From IMG/VR virus record IMGVR_UViG_3300036770_004184, positions 1 to 37,023 of that record: a stretch of 37,023 nucleotides of DNA; one strand, given 5' to 3'. Below are positions 29,482 to 37,023 of the stretch, in pieces. Made by a program: the position numbers and the translations under genes. The stretch's first letter is position 1, and every line of letters starts with the position of its first letter. The notes below the pieces were generated by a model. It searched no databases, was not told the DNA's origin, and worked only from the letters and a program-made list of their open reading frames with translations. This DNA comes from a virus.

Positions 29482-29811
29482 TCAGGTCAGTTCTGATCCA
29501 AACAACTGGAATGTCTGATCGGCCGACGATGCGTACACTCGGACTACATCGCCCGCTCCGAGAGTAGCTCCGAATGTCAGCAACAGCGTGTCTTTGGCGG
29601 CAATAGGGGCGTCATAACACACAAACTGCTTGTCGTCATCTGCGGCGTTGTTGATCTTGATCCGCACACGAAAGGTGCCGGATGTTGCAGCCTTGTTGCA
29701 CACCGAAAGTGTCGAACACACAGCCTCGGTTGCTGACGGCACTGTGTAAAGCGTTGTGTCGGTTGTGGCTGACGGCTCGACCTGGCCGAGAACTTTGTAG
29801 ACGGTTGCCAT
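29482..29811 (-). CDS. Small beta-rich virion protein (109 aa)
   Basis: A 109-residue protein with alternating strands (TTLYTVPSATEAVCSTLSVC, GTFRVRIKINN and DVVRVYASSADQTF), GGGAGC upstream of the ATG and no membrane segment. The pattern (TLYTVPS, then a strand ending in FRVRI) is one I recall from small fiber- or decoration-type proteins in marine phages. It is in the fiber block, so a fiber-decoration role is likely. Confidence 0.65.
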   Translation of the reverse strand: MATVYKVLGQVEPSATTDTTLYTVPSATEAVCSTLSVCNKAATSGTFRVRIKINNAADDDKQFVCYDAPIAAKDTLLLTFGATLGAGDVVRVYASSADQTFQLFGSELT

Positions 29812-29814
29812 ATG

Positions 29815-31725
29815 TCATGCTCCCATGAGTAGGAATGAGGTTGGGATGGGATCAGCGGCGGTGCTTCCGGCGACGGTGGCCCCACCGATTTCCACCCAGG
29901 TGCTGTCGTACCGGATGTAGGTGGCGGCCGACGTAGAGTCGAACCACAGGTCGCCGTTCGACGGGCTGGCGGGGGCGGTGTCGGAGACGGTGACGCTGGA
30001 GCTGGCGGCCGGGGTGGCGGGGGCGAACTTGGTGCCGTTGTATTGGAGCACCTGGTTGCTTGTTGCGCCGGTGGTGTCAATCTCGATGCTGTCAACGGTC
30101 AATGTTGACGCCGAGATGGAGGTGGTGGCCGAAATGCTGTTGGCTGACAGGGCGTTGGTGATGGTGGCAGCTGCCAGGAAAGCGGTGCTGGTGGTGGTGA
30201 TTTCGGCGAACGTCGGGCTGCTGGTTGTTGCGACGGCCTGTCCGATGGCGATGGTCGGGGTGGAGCCTTCGCCGGTTCCTCCCGTGACCGTGACACCCGT
30301 ACCGCCGCTGACCGTCTGAACATAGTCGCCGGTGGTCTTGGTGCCGAGGGCGATGCTGTCGTTGCCGATGTTGGTGCTCGAGATGGTGCCGGTCAGGCTT
30401 CCAGCGGGCAGGTTGGTCAGTCCGGCGCCGGACCCGTTGAACTGGCCTGCGCTGGTCGTGATGTTGCCGGGAATGCTGATCGTGTTGGGGGCGGTGGCAA
30501 TGCTTCCAGCGTTGACGACGATTTCGCCGGTCAGGGCGTTGAGTCGCCCGACGTGGCCCATGCATTGGACGATGTCGGTGGCGCCGGTCGGTTTGGTGGG
30601 GGTGGTTCCTCCACCTGCTGCGACGTAGACGTGGTCGCCGAGCACCCAGCCGGTGCCGGTGTTCTGCCCGTCGAGGGGGCCGAGGATGACGACGTGGCCG
30701 TTGTCGTTGTGGGCGATGGCTCCGTCGGTGAGGCCGATGGCGGGCATCTTGGCGGCGAGGGAGGCGTCGGCTGGGGCGACTTCGGCAACTTGGGTGGAGC
30801 CGACGGTGCCGGTGATGTAGACGGGGGTGCCGTTCGGGATCGTGGAGCCGGAGGTGTTCTTGACGTGGATGTAGACCGGCCCGGCGATTTCGCCGTGGAT
30901 GTGGTTGGCGTACAGGGTTCCGTCGACGGTCAGGTCGGTGGTGAAGTGGCCGTCGCCGGTGACGTCCAGGCTGTAGGCCGGGGTGGTGTCGTTGATGCCA
31001 ACCCGGTTGTTGGTGGCGTCGACGTAGAGGGTGCCAGAATCGACGTTGAGGCCCGCAAACGCGACGGATGACCCTGTGCCTACGTCCTGGCCGATAGCGA
31101 CGCTGGGGGTCGATCCTTCGCCCGTACCGCCGGTGACGGTGACCCCGGTGCCACCCGAGACGGATTGGACGTAGTCGCCGGTCGTTTCGGTGCCGAGCGT
31201 GACGTTGATGGTGGCCCACTTGACGCCTTCGGTCGACAGGGCGTCGGCGGTCAGAACTTGGCCGTCGGTTCCGACGCCGAGCCGGGCCGGAGTGTCGTTG
31301 GCGGTTCCAACGACGAGGTCGCCCTTGGCGTCGATGATCGACTTGTTGATTGAGTTCGGGTCGGTTTCGGACGACCACTCGAGGCCGGTGGCGGTGGCCG
31401 AGTTGGCGACCAGAACTTGTCCGTTGGTGCCGACTGGGAGTCGGGTCAGGGTGTCGGGGCCGGTTCCGGCGAGCAAGTCACCTTTGGCGTCAACCACGGT
31501 GGTGGTGGGGTCAAGGGTCCATTTGACGCCGAGTGGGGCGGTGGAGTCAGCGACGAGCACCTGGCCGTCGGTGCCGACGGCGAGCTTGGCGGGGGTGTCG
31601 GCAGCCGAGGCAACAACCAGATCGCCTTTGGCGTCCAGAATGGTCTTGTTGATTGCGTTCGGGTCGGTTTCCTCGAACGGCGCCTGGGATACGGAAGGCT
31701 GCGCTAAGGACGGGGGGATCGTCAT
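29815..31725 (-). CDS. Main tail fiber protein with internal repeats (636 aa)
   Basis: AAGGAGG six bases upstream of the ATG. Three N-terminal repeats of about 47 residues share DAKGDLVV, DTPAKL.VGT.GQVL and GVKW-like landmarks, linked by ETDPN.INK. A beta-helix-like shaft follows, with duplicated GGTGVTVTGGTGEGSTP segments and a central VYIHVKNTSGSTIPNGTPV domain. The C-terminus (residues about 570-636) has a VSDTAPASPSNGDLWFDS module common to phage fibers. The long shaft and repeats fit a trimeric fiber that contacts the host surface. Confidence 0.85.
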   Translation of the reverse strand: MTIPPSLAQPSVSQAPFEETDPNAINKTILDAKGDLVVASAADTPAKLAVGTDGQVLVADSTAPLGVKWTLDPTTTVVDAKGDLLAGTGPDTLTRLPVGTNGQVLVANSATATGLEWSSETDPNSINKSIIDAKGDLVVGTANDTPARLGVGTDGQVLTADALSTEGVKWATINVTLGTETTGDYVQSVSGGTGVTVTGGTGEGSTPSVAIGQDVGTGSSVAFAGLNVDSGTLYVDATNNRVGINDTTPAYSLDVTGDGHFTTDLTVDGTLYANHIHGEIAGPVYIHVKNTSGSTIPNGTPVYITGTVGSTQVAEVAPADASLAAKMPAIGLTDGAIAHNDNGHVVILGPLDGQNTGTGWVLGDHVYVAAGGGTTPTKPTGATDIVQCMGHVGRLNALTGEIVVNAGSIATAPNTISIPGNITTSAGQFNGSGAGLTNLPAGSLTGTISSTNIGNDSIALGTKTTGDYVQTVSGGTGVTVTGGTGEGSTPTIAIGQAVATTSSPTFAEITTTSTAFLAAATITNALSANSISATTSISASTLTVDSIEIDTTGATSNQVLQYNGTKFAPATPAASSSVTVSDTAPASPSNGDLWFDSTSAATYIRYDSTWVEIGGATVAGSTAADPIPTSFLLMGA

Positions 31726-31737
31726 GTCGTGCCTCCT

Positions 31738-32040
31738 TTAGTACCTAATGATGTGGTCTGTAACTGTAGGCAGGGTGAAATTGGCGCCGGAGCCACCGTA
31801 AGTGTACCCAATGACGTCGAATAGGCCGGGGTAGGTCGCGCGGCTGACGGATGCGCCGTTTGTGCGTAGCCAGCCCGATGGAATGGGTATTGATGTGCCG
31901 TGCCAGCGGATTATGCCGCCAGTCGGCACGGCGCTGTAAAGCCAGTTTTCAAGGCCGAGGTCGCGAGCTTCCAACAGGTCTTTGTCTACGTCAGTTATTG
32001 ACTGAAGATCAAACGACCGAAACGAGTAATTGAACGGCAT
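31738..32040 (-). CDS. Tail collar domain protein (100 aa)
   Basis: The start at 32040 overlaps the nozzle stop (TGATG). Residues 35-100 match the phage collar domain: GGIIRWHGTSIPIPSGWLRT, then ASVSRATYPGLFDVIGYTYG, then FTLPTV. Such domains attach fibers at the tail end. The N-terminal 35 residues (NYSFRSFDLQSITDVDKDL) would anchor it. An upstream in-frame start exists but would extend into the nozzle gene. Confidence 0.8.
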   Translation of the reverse strand: MPFNYSFRSFDLQSITDVDKDLLEARDLGLENWLYSAVPTGGIIRWHGTSIPIPSGWLRTNGASVSRATYPGLFDVIGYTYGGSGANFTLPTVTDHIIRY

Positions 32041-33674
32041 CAGTCCTCGCAAACACAGATAACTCGACGGATGCGACAGCCCTGCCATGTGATGCGGGGG
32101 TAGAAACCGTAGCTGCGGCCAGCGTCATTGATTTTGAATCTGTAAATGGCGGTACTGTTGTCGCTGCTAATGCTAGATAGAGCAACAGTTATGGTTTGCG
32201 TTGACGATACAAACGCGCCCGTCTCATTTGGCCCCTTGTCAATAATGCCAGTCGGTTTGATAAATGGCTGAATAACGGCGTCGCCAGTCAGGTTGAGGCT
32301 TGCCGCTGTATCAAAACCAACTTCGACAATAACCTCACGGACAACCAGGGGTTTGCTGTGCCAATACTCGGAAAGGTCGACCGTCGCTGAAGCCGGTGTT
32401 GATGCGACGCTGGTTGAGAAGTCCCAAGAGAAATCGTTTGAGTTGGGCCACAGATGGTTGTTGATGTATCTGATGGCGTAGAAATTGAATGAATTATCTA
32501 GCACGCCAACCATTGAGTATTCGTTGACGGGGTATCGCTTGCCTCGAACAGCAATCGGTGTTGCAATAATTTGCTGTCGTGAAAAACCCGTCAGGTAGGT
32601 CGGCGCAGTAAATCCGCTTGGAACAAAGCGCGCCCAGCTGCCATTTTTGTTCTGGAACCAAGCGACGCCCGAGCGAGACCAGCATGAAAGTTGGTTGCCC
32701 GAGGAAATGCCAAGGCTAATGTGTTCAGCAGATCGGCGTTGGGGGACCAATGTGGGCGTGATGTCTGATTGGTCAAGTGTCGCAATGGGCATGACGGAGG
32801 CGCCGTTCAGGGCGTAAATTGCCCCGTCGGGGTAGCCTGGCACGGAAAAACCTTCGTCGGGTATGAAGACGGTTCGGTTATCGATGCACCCTCGAGCGAA
32901 TCCGGCGTGAATGTTGGAGTCTGGGATAAGGGTTTGGATGGTGACGTTTTCGCCAAGAACACCCGTGACTGAATAAAGACCTGAGACTGTGGCTACCAAA
33001 AAGTCATTTGTTCTTGGGTAAACATTGACGATTGTGTCAGGAAACTCGTAATAGTCAGTCGATGGCGACCAGGATGCCGCGTTCAATGCGGCCGAGTAAT
33101 ACAGCGTTCGTTCAGATGTTGTGACAAGGCGCGAACCGACTTTGTAGAGGTCGCGCACGTCTCGAGTACCGAATGGGTTGGAGACAAGCAGGCTATCGGT
33201 GCCGGTCCACCAGTTGAACTCGCGTACGTTGTAGGTAGCCCAGTCGATGTATGTAAATCGATGGTCGACTGCGGCGCCTGTCCTGAAGTTGTCCCATGAC
33301 ACTTTCCCAGCCAATTCGCCAGTAAGTGTGTAGATGGTCGTTGGGTAGTTTGGGGCGTCTGCTGAAACTTTGATTATTCGGGAGTTGTAATAGTAGGTGG
33401 GGCCGGTGGTATCAAAGTAACTGACGAAAAATACGGAGTCGGTGACGTCAAGAATGAATGCAGAGAAAATTTCTGCTGATTCCCATGGGTGGCCGGGTGT
33501 AATTGCTGGCGGGGTGACTGTCGCAATTTGCTTCGCGCCAGACGGTACTAGGTCGCCACGTGGGCTAAGAAGCGCGTTTGTTCCCTTCCAGCTATTAGAG
33601 GGCAAGCCAGTTGAGCGGTCCCCCATGTAATGGCCGCCGGTGAAATCGTCATAGGTGATCGCAAACGATCCCAT
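32040..33674 (-). CDS. Tail nozzle / tubular protein B-like (544 aa)
   Basis: The 544-residue beta-rich protein has the long alternating-strand profile of podovirus tail nozzle proteins (T7 gp12 and relatives fold as a beta-propeller). It is preceded by the connector and followed by the collar/fiber genes, the same order as in T7-like short tails. The start MGSFAITYDDFTGG is one base after the connector stop. Tyr, Trp and Ser abound (YYYNSRIIKVS and WWTGTDSLLVS). No motif identifies it exactly; position and composition carry the call. The gene has lower GC than its neighbours. Confidence 0.72.
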   Translation of the reverse strand: MGSFAITYDDFTGGHYMGDRSTGLPSNSWKGTNALLSPRGDLVPSGAKQIATVTPPAITPGHPWESAEIFSAFILDVTDSVFFVSYFDTTGPTYYYNSRIIKVSADAPNYPTTIYTLTGELAGKVSWDNFRTGAAVDHRFTYIDWATYNVREFNWWTGTDSLLVSNPFGTRDVRDLYKVGSRLVTTSERTLYYSAALNAASWSPSTDYYEFPDTIVNVYPRTNDFLVATVSGLYSVTGVLGENVTIQTLIPDSNIHAGFARGCIDNRTVFIPDEGFSVPGYPDGAIYALNGASVMPIATLDQSDITPTLVPQRRSAEHISLGISSGNQLSCWSRSGVAWFQNKNGSWARFVPSGFTAPTYLTGFSRQQIIATPIAVRGKRYPVNEYSMVGVLDNSFNFYAIRYINNHLWPNSNDFSWDFSTSVASTPASATVDLSEYWHSKPLVVREVIVEVGFDTAASLNLTGDAVIQPFIKPTGIIDKGPNETGAFVSSTQTITVALSSISSDNSTAIYRFKINDAGRSYGFYPRITWQGCRIRRVICVCED

Positions 33675-33675
33675 G

Positions 33676-34296
33676 TCACTCCCAGGAGGCGTAGTCGGAG
33701 AGGCGATCGAACTTGATGCGCTTCTTGATGCTGGCCCGGTTGTCGTCGTTCAGGGTGCGAAGCCAGTTGCCGTACTCTTGCAGGTAGAGGCTGGCTCGAG
33801 ATTCGTCCTGGCGTCGGGCAGCGCACAGATACGAGCCGTAGGCGACGACGACGTAGTGGTAGGCGACCGGCATCAGGGGGCTGGAGGCGTCGCTGGAGAG
33901 GGCTGGTTCGGAGCGGAAGTAGTAGAAGGTGCCGGGCGTGGTGGTCGAGGGGATCGGGTTGATCTTGACGTAGTTGCCGTAGATCACCCATCCGTAGTTG
34001 GTGTCATCGGACAGCGGATTGATGTAGTCCTCAAACGGGATTTGCTGGACCGGCGCCGAGTTGATGACGAGCTGGTTGGCGCGCATGAAGTCGGACGGCA
34101 ACTGGGCTTGGCCGTAGGTGCTGTCGAAGTTCAGCGAGGCGGTCGATGCCAGCCACCACCAGTCGCGCTCGGCGCTGACGCGAGCCAGGGCGTCGTTGAT
34201 GGACGTGTTGACAAACGAGTCGGTGATGAGGCCGTCGCCGGTAGAAGGGATGGCGAGCCGGTCCTTGATAGCTGTGCGGAGTTCGGAGCGGTCCAT
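33676..34296 (-). CDS. Head-tail connector / tail tubular protein A-like (206 aa)
   Basis: The N-terminus (DRSELRTAIKDRLAIP, then SFVNTSINDALARVSAERDWWW) fits the adaptor proteins (T7 gp11 and P22 gp4 type) that bind below the portal. Helices in the first 60 residues are followed by beta segments (GQAQLPSDFMRANQLVIN) and a helical end (SRASLYLQEYGNWLRTL). The ATG overlaps the upstream stop by one base. It lies between decoration and nozzle genes, as expected. Confidence 0.78.
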   Translation of the reverse strand: MDRSELRTAIKDRLAIPSTGDGLITDSFVNTSINDALARVSAERDWWWLASTASLNFDSTYGQAQLPSDFMRANQLVINSAPVQQIPFEDYINPLSDDTNYGWVIYGNYVKINPIPSTTTPGTFYYFRSEPALSSDASSPLMPVAYHYVVVAYGSYLCAARRQDESRASLYLQEYGNWLRTLNDDNRASIKKRIKFDRLSDYASWE

Positions 34297-34595
34297 CAGA
34301 TCACCTGCACGCTGTACGCCTGAGCCTGGCTGGAGATGAGTTTGACGAGCGGGGCGGTGCCGTCACCAGGGAGGCTGATCGTCTGGCCGATGCCCAGGTG
34401 GTAGGTGTCGTCTCCGGCAACAGTCGGATCGGTGACACCCTTGGTTGGGTCGCCGAACGTGAAGTAGATCGACGCGCCCGAGGTGGTGCGGTTCGTAAGC
34501 AGGATGAACGAGGCCGGGTTGTTGAACGTGATGCTGTCCACCGTCGTCGGGGTCAGGGTGGCATGCTTGCCGATGTTGACGGTGTAGTTAGCCAT
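34296..34595 (-). CDS. Decoration-like virion protein, paralogue 1 (99 aa)
   Basis: A beta-rich protein (ANYTVNIGKHATLTPTTVDS and GASIYFTFGDP) that aligns over its whole length with the next gene: shared TLT...VDS/TIT, IYFT.GD, a DDTY/NDTF strand and a common ending in LISSQAQAYSV / LISAEAVAYSV. The pair probably arose by tandem duplication. The immunoglobulin-like strand order and small size suggest capsid decoration or a head-tail fiber. Confidence 0.7.
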   Translation of the reverse strand: MANYTVNIGKHATLTPTTVDSITFNNPASFILLTNRTTSGASIYFTFGDPTKGVTDPTVAGDDTYHLGIGQTISLPGDGTAPLVKLISSQAQAYSVQVI

Positions 34596-34596
34596 G

Positions 34597-34899
34597 TCAG
34601 ATCCCTGACGTTGCGATCACGCTGTAGGCGACAGCCTCGGCCGAAATGAGCGAAACTTTGGTGTTGGTGCCGTCGAACTTGACGACCGTCTTGTCAAGGT
34701 TGAGAACGACGAAGGTGTCGTTTCCCTCGGCGGTCGGGGCGGGCGGGTTGTCGCCAACGGTGAAGTAGATCGGGGCTGGGGTTCCGGCGCCACGGTTGAT
34801 GACGGTGATGTACCCAGCGGTGCCGGTGATGGTCACAGTATCGACCACGGTGGCGGTCAGGGTTTTGTGGACTGAGCTGCTGGCTGAGTAGGTTGCCAT
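34597..34899 (-). CDS. Decoration-like virion protein, paralogue 2 (100 aa)
   Basis: Start at the ATG overlapping the upstream stop by one base (TGATG); the longer frame starting at 34977 runs inside the neighbour and is dropped. The sequence (ATYSASSSVHKTLTATVVDT, APIYFTVGDN) is the closest relative of the 99-residue protein downstream, differing mainly in the loop after GD. Likely the same structural class. Whether both are in the virion is unknown. Confidence 0.7.
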   Translation of the reverse strand: MATYSASSSVHKTLTATVVDTVTITGTAGYITVINRGAGTPAPIYFTVGDNPPAPTAEGNDTFVVLNLDKTVVKFDGTNTKVSLISAEAVAYSVIATSGI

Positions 34900-35351
34900 C
34901 ACTTGCCTTTCGCGTTGAATGAGTATTGGCGGCGGTTGCCGCCGTCGAGATGCCCAAGATCCTTGATGAGCGCCCAATGGAGTTTGTCGGCGAGTTCCTG
35001 GCGCTTCTCTTTCTCGGCCGTCTCGTGGGCGTCGCGGATGGCCTTGTTCTTCTTCATCAGGTCTTCGTGCAGGGCTTTGCCCTTCTGCCAGTCACCTTCG
35101 ATCAGTTTGGTGATGAGGGTGTGGTCGCAGCGGTGGTGAGAGCAGGCGACGTAGGGGTTGCCCATGACGTCAACCATCCACACCTCGAAACGTCCTGCGA
35201 GCGGGTTGAACATGAGGGACGCCGTCGGGTCGCCCCGCCAGCCGGATTCGTCACCTTTCTGAATTCGGGTGGCGATGTCGTAGACGTCGAACGACACTTC
35301 GGCCATGTTCGATCCACCGTCGACGTTTCCCATCAGGTCTGCTGCGCGCAT
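34899..35351 (-). CDS. Hypothetical virion-region protein (150 aa)
   Basis: A run of Met codons makes the start uncertain. I chose the ATG at 35351 because GGGG lies 6 bases upstream; starts at 35372 or 35306 are possible. The first half is beta-rich and acidic (AEVSFDVYDIATRI, then FEVWMVDVMGNPYVAC with a CSHHRC metal-like cluster), and the second half is a long charged helix (EDLMKKNKAIRDAHETAEKE). The Cys-His-His-Cys cluster could bind zinc. Not recognised. Confidence 0.65.
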   Translation of the reverse strand: MRAADLMGNVDGGSNMAEVSFDVYDIATRIQKGDESGWRGDPTASLMFNPLAGRFEVWMVDVMGNPYVACSHHRCDHTLITKLIEGDWQKGKALHEDLMKKNKAIRDAHETAEKEKRQELADKLHWALIKDLGHLDGGNRRQYSFNAKGK

Positions 35352-35375
35352 CATGTGCCCCATCATAGACATTGG

Positions 35376-35401
35376 GGCCGGTCACCCGAAGGCAACCGAC
35401 C
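35376..35401 (-). terminator. UUCG-capped hairpin between capsid genes
   Basis: On the minus strand an 11-bp stem (with three G-T/T-G pairs) is closed by a TTCG tetraloop. It lies 24 bases after the stop of the 35425 gene and just before the Met-rich starts of the next. There is no T-run after it, so it is better read as an attenuator or RNA-stability element that raises capsid over downstream expression (inference). Confidence 0.55.
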
Positions 35402-35424
35402 CCAACTGCCGTGTGTTTTGGTTG

Positions 35425-35745
35425 TCAGGCGCCGATGGCGTGGAAGCGAACCACAACAGCCGACACGTCGGTCGTTGAAGCCACTTCGTCCAGCGGTGCG
35501 CCGTCTGTGGTCGTGTCGACCCAGAACAGCTTGATCTTCGGTGCGGTGCTCGACCCGTCCCAAGCCGGGACATAGCCGTCGGTGGTTGACACCGACAGCC
35601 AGTCCAGGCGAGAGACTCCGAGGTCGGCAAGCGACACAGCCTCGCCGCCCGTCGCATAGGACGAGTCGAACGTGACGGTGCCAAGCACCTGCTTGCGGTT
35701 GCCGGGAACTTCCGGCCCCCAGGTGACGCTTACCGATGCCGCCAT
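35425..35745 (-). CDS. Capsid-associated protein downstream of major capsid (106 aa)
   Basis: It starts two bases after the capsid stop. It is beta-rich with AASVSVTWGPEVPGNRK, FDSSYATGGEAVSLADLGVS and VVVRFHAIGA. The FDSSYxTGGExV...LG landmark is familiar to me from small proteins directly behind the capsid gene in marine phages, probably decoration or head-stabilising proteins (recall). A UUCG hairpin follows, which may limit readthrough. Confidence 0.75.
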   Translation of the reverse strand: MAASVSVTWGPEVPGNRKQVLGTVTFDSSYATGGEAVSLADLGVSRLDWLSVSTTDGYVPAWDGSSTAPKIKLFWVDTTTDGAPLDEVASTTDVSAVVVRFHAIGA

Positions 35746-35746
35746 G

Positions 35747-37015
35747 TCAGATCGTCACCTCGGTGAGATCCTTGATGACGAAGTGGGCGTTGCGCTGCTT
35801 GCAGGCGAGTTCGCCGTACATGTAGAGCGTGGCCTCGTAGGCGTCGAGGTCGGGCTTACGGTTCATCACCGCTCCGTCCAGGTCCATGAACTGGAATCCG
35901 TCGCCCACCTGGTGGAACACCAACACTTCAGGGTTGATGCCGTACAGGCGGTTGTTCGGGCAGTCGAAGTCGGCGTAGAGGGCCGTCGGCGACTCGTCAC
36001 CCTTGCCGGAAACCGACGGGCTGTAGAACTGGATACCTGCGTATCCACCCTTGAGCTGCGTCTGCTCCATGTTGCGCTTCAGCGAGAGAAGGAGGTTGCT
36101 GATCGCCAGGTTCACACCTTCGGCCGACACCAACAGGCTGGGCTTCTTGCCCGAGTTGGTTAGGGTCTTCATGATGGAGCCGGTGATGAGCGTCTCGGTC
36201 ACCGAGCGGTTGGTTCCACCGTTCGAGTTGACGTACGCCTTCCACTTGGGCTGGGTCGACGGGTTGATCGTGTGGAGCACGGCGCTGTCGTCCACGATGG
36301 TCTGAAGACCCGTGAGTTCGACCTGGCCGTCGCCCGGCTGACCCGAGTTGTTGCTGGCTCCACCGGCGCCCGAGCGGAACACGAAATGGCTCGAGGTGGT
36401 GGTGACGGCAGCGCCCGAGATGGCGATGGTCTTGTTCGTCTCGTCCACCGAGGTCACGGTACGGGCCGAAGCCACCGTGGTCGGAGCTGCGACGGTTCCG
36501 ATGTCGACAACCATGCCACCGTCGAAGAACAACTGACGGAGGGCGGTGGAGCCGGTGGTGGAGGCCAAGACGACGGTCGTGGAGGACGACGTGGTTCCGC
36601 ACTGCGCGATGACACCGTTCGAGGTGCCCCACAGCTGACGGTTGACGTCCTTCATGGCGTCCTTCTTGATGCCTTCCATTTCGGCGTCGAGCGCGTCGAT
36701 GAAGGCTCCGCGGTCCGAAACAGCCTGACGAATGGTCGGGCCGCTCAGCTGGATGCGTCCGTAGACGTACCGAACCGGGACCGGAACCGTGGCGTAGGAC
36801 TGGTTGCCTGCGGTCGGGAGAGTGCCATTCTCAGCGCGAGCGCCGACACCGGACGAACGTCCGAGGTGGACAGCGTGGCGGGCGATTCGGCCCTGAACGG
36901 TGTCCTTGCGAGTCTCGACCTGGGAGAGGATGAAGTTGGCTTCGTTGAGGTTGTCCAGAAAGTCTTTGTAATCGTCCTTCAGGATGGCATCAACGGTTGA
37001 GAGTGATGCGGCCAT
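35747..37015 (-). CDS. Major capsid protein, HK97-fold-type (422 aa)
   Basis: The 422-residue protein at the right edge of the window has an alpha-helical N-arm (VDAILKDDYKDFLDNLNEAN), a strand-rich A/P domain core and a Ser/Thr/Gly-rich insertion (about 140-230). A conserved-like end contains FMDLDGAVMNRKPD and AYEATLYMYGELACKQR. The composition and the presence of small decoration genes just downstream identify it as the main shell protein. The upstream region (protease, scaffold, portal) is outside the window. The ATG at 37015 has no strong ribosome site in the 8 bases visible. Confidence 0.85.
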   Translation of the reverse strand: MAASLSTVDAILKDDYKDFLDNLNEANFILSQVETRKDTVQGRIARHAVHLGRSSGVGARAENGTLPTAGNQSYATVPVPVRYVYGRIQLSGPTIRQAVSDRGAFIDALDAEMEGIKKDAMKDVNRQLWGTSNGVIAQCGTTSSSTTVVLASTTGSTALRQLFFDGGMVVDIGTVAAPTTVASARTVTSVDETNKTIAISGAAVTTTSSHFVFRSGAGGASNNSGQPGDGQVELTGLQTIVDDSAVLHTINPSTQPKWKAYVNSNGGTNRSVTETLITGSIMKTLTNSGKKPSLLVSAEGVNLAISNLLLSLKRNMEQTQLKGGYAGIQFYSPSVSGKGDESPTALYADFDCPNNRLYGINPEVLVFHQVGDGFQFMDLDGAVMNRKPDLDAYEATLYMYGELACKQRNAHFVIKDLTEVTI

Positions 37016-37023
37016 TGTGGCTC

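Noticed and set aside
30092-31378. Minus-strand open frame of 428 codons in the tail fiber gene
   Set aside because: It is a shifted frame reading the fiber repeats as Arg/His-rich nonsense; the fiber frame has clear repeats and a ribosome site.

Overview
This window is most of the genome of a small, high-GC, podovirus-like actinobacteriophage. A WhiB-family regulator points to an actinobacterial host, and a Thr-rich secreted transglycosylase and several zinc-ribbon microproteins fit that. A short-tailed morphology is inferred from a T7/P22-type connector and a beta-rich nozzle-like protein, with no tape measure, tail tube or sheath genes. Both window ends cut through the late operon. At the right edge the major capsid protein begins 8 bases from the end. 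At the left edge a gene downstream of the terminase runs off. Portal, protease and scaffold genes are not visible and would fit between the two ends if the genome is circular or circularly permuted (inference).

Layout: almost everything is read leftwards on the minus strand in tightly overlapping operons (ATGA, GTGA and TGATG junctions). From right to left come capsid and decoration proteins (37015-34296), connector and nozzle (34296-32040), collar and fiber proteins (32040-27342), a lower-GC receptor-binding module with a Kelch-like propeller (27332-25580), a metallophosphoesterase and lysis cassette (25516-22517), large internal virion proteins including one of 1960 residues (22496-13776), a RusA-like resolvase and small conserved phage proteins (13783-12519), a secreted lytic transglycosylase (12403-11867), a RecT-type annealing protein (11303-10368), a WhiB-like regulator (10014-9454), a stack of microproteins (9503-8154), and finally, across the control region, small genes plus the terminase subunits (2995-435).

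The exception is the segment from about 3.0 to 8.3 kb, which is read rightwards. It holds a small basic protein gene, a roughly 550-base stretch packed with perfect hairpins (candidate structured RNA), a G-tract, and a five-gene coupled operon of unknown function. The operon includes a Cys-rich GP88-like protein and ends in a strong hairpin. A tyrosine-recombinase homologue that lacks most catalytic residues follows. From about 3955 to 7212 the DNA, both coding and noncoding, is saturated with the palindrome TCGA, often inside CTCGAG. This is the most striking unexplained signal in the window.

No DNA polymerase, helicase, primase or repressor is visible. RecT and RusA are the only recognisable recombination functions, so replication probably relies on the host.
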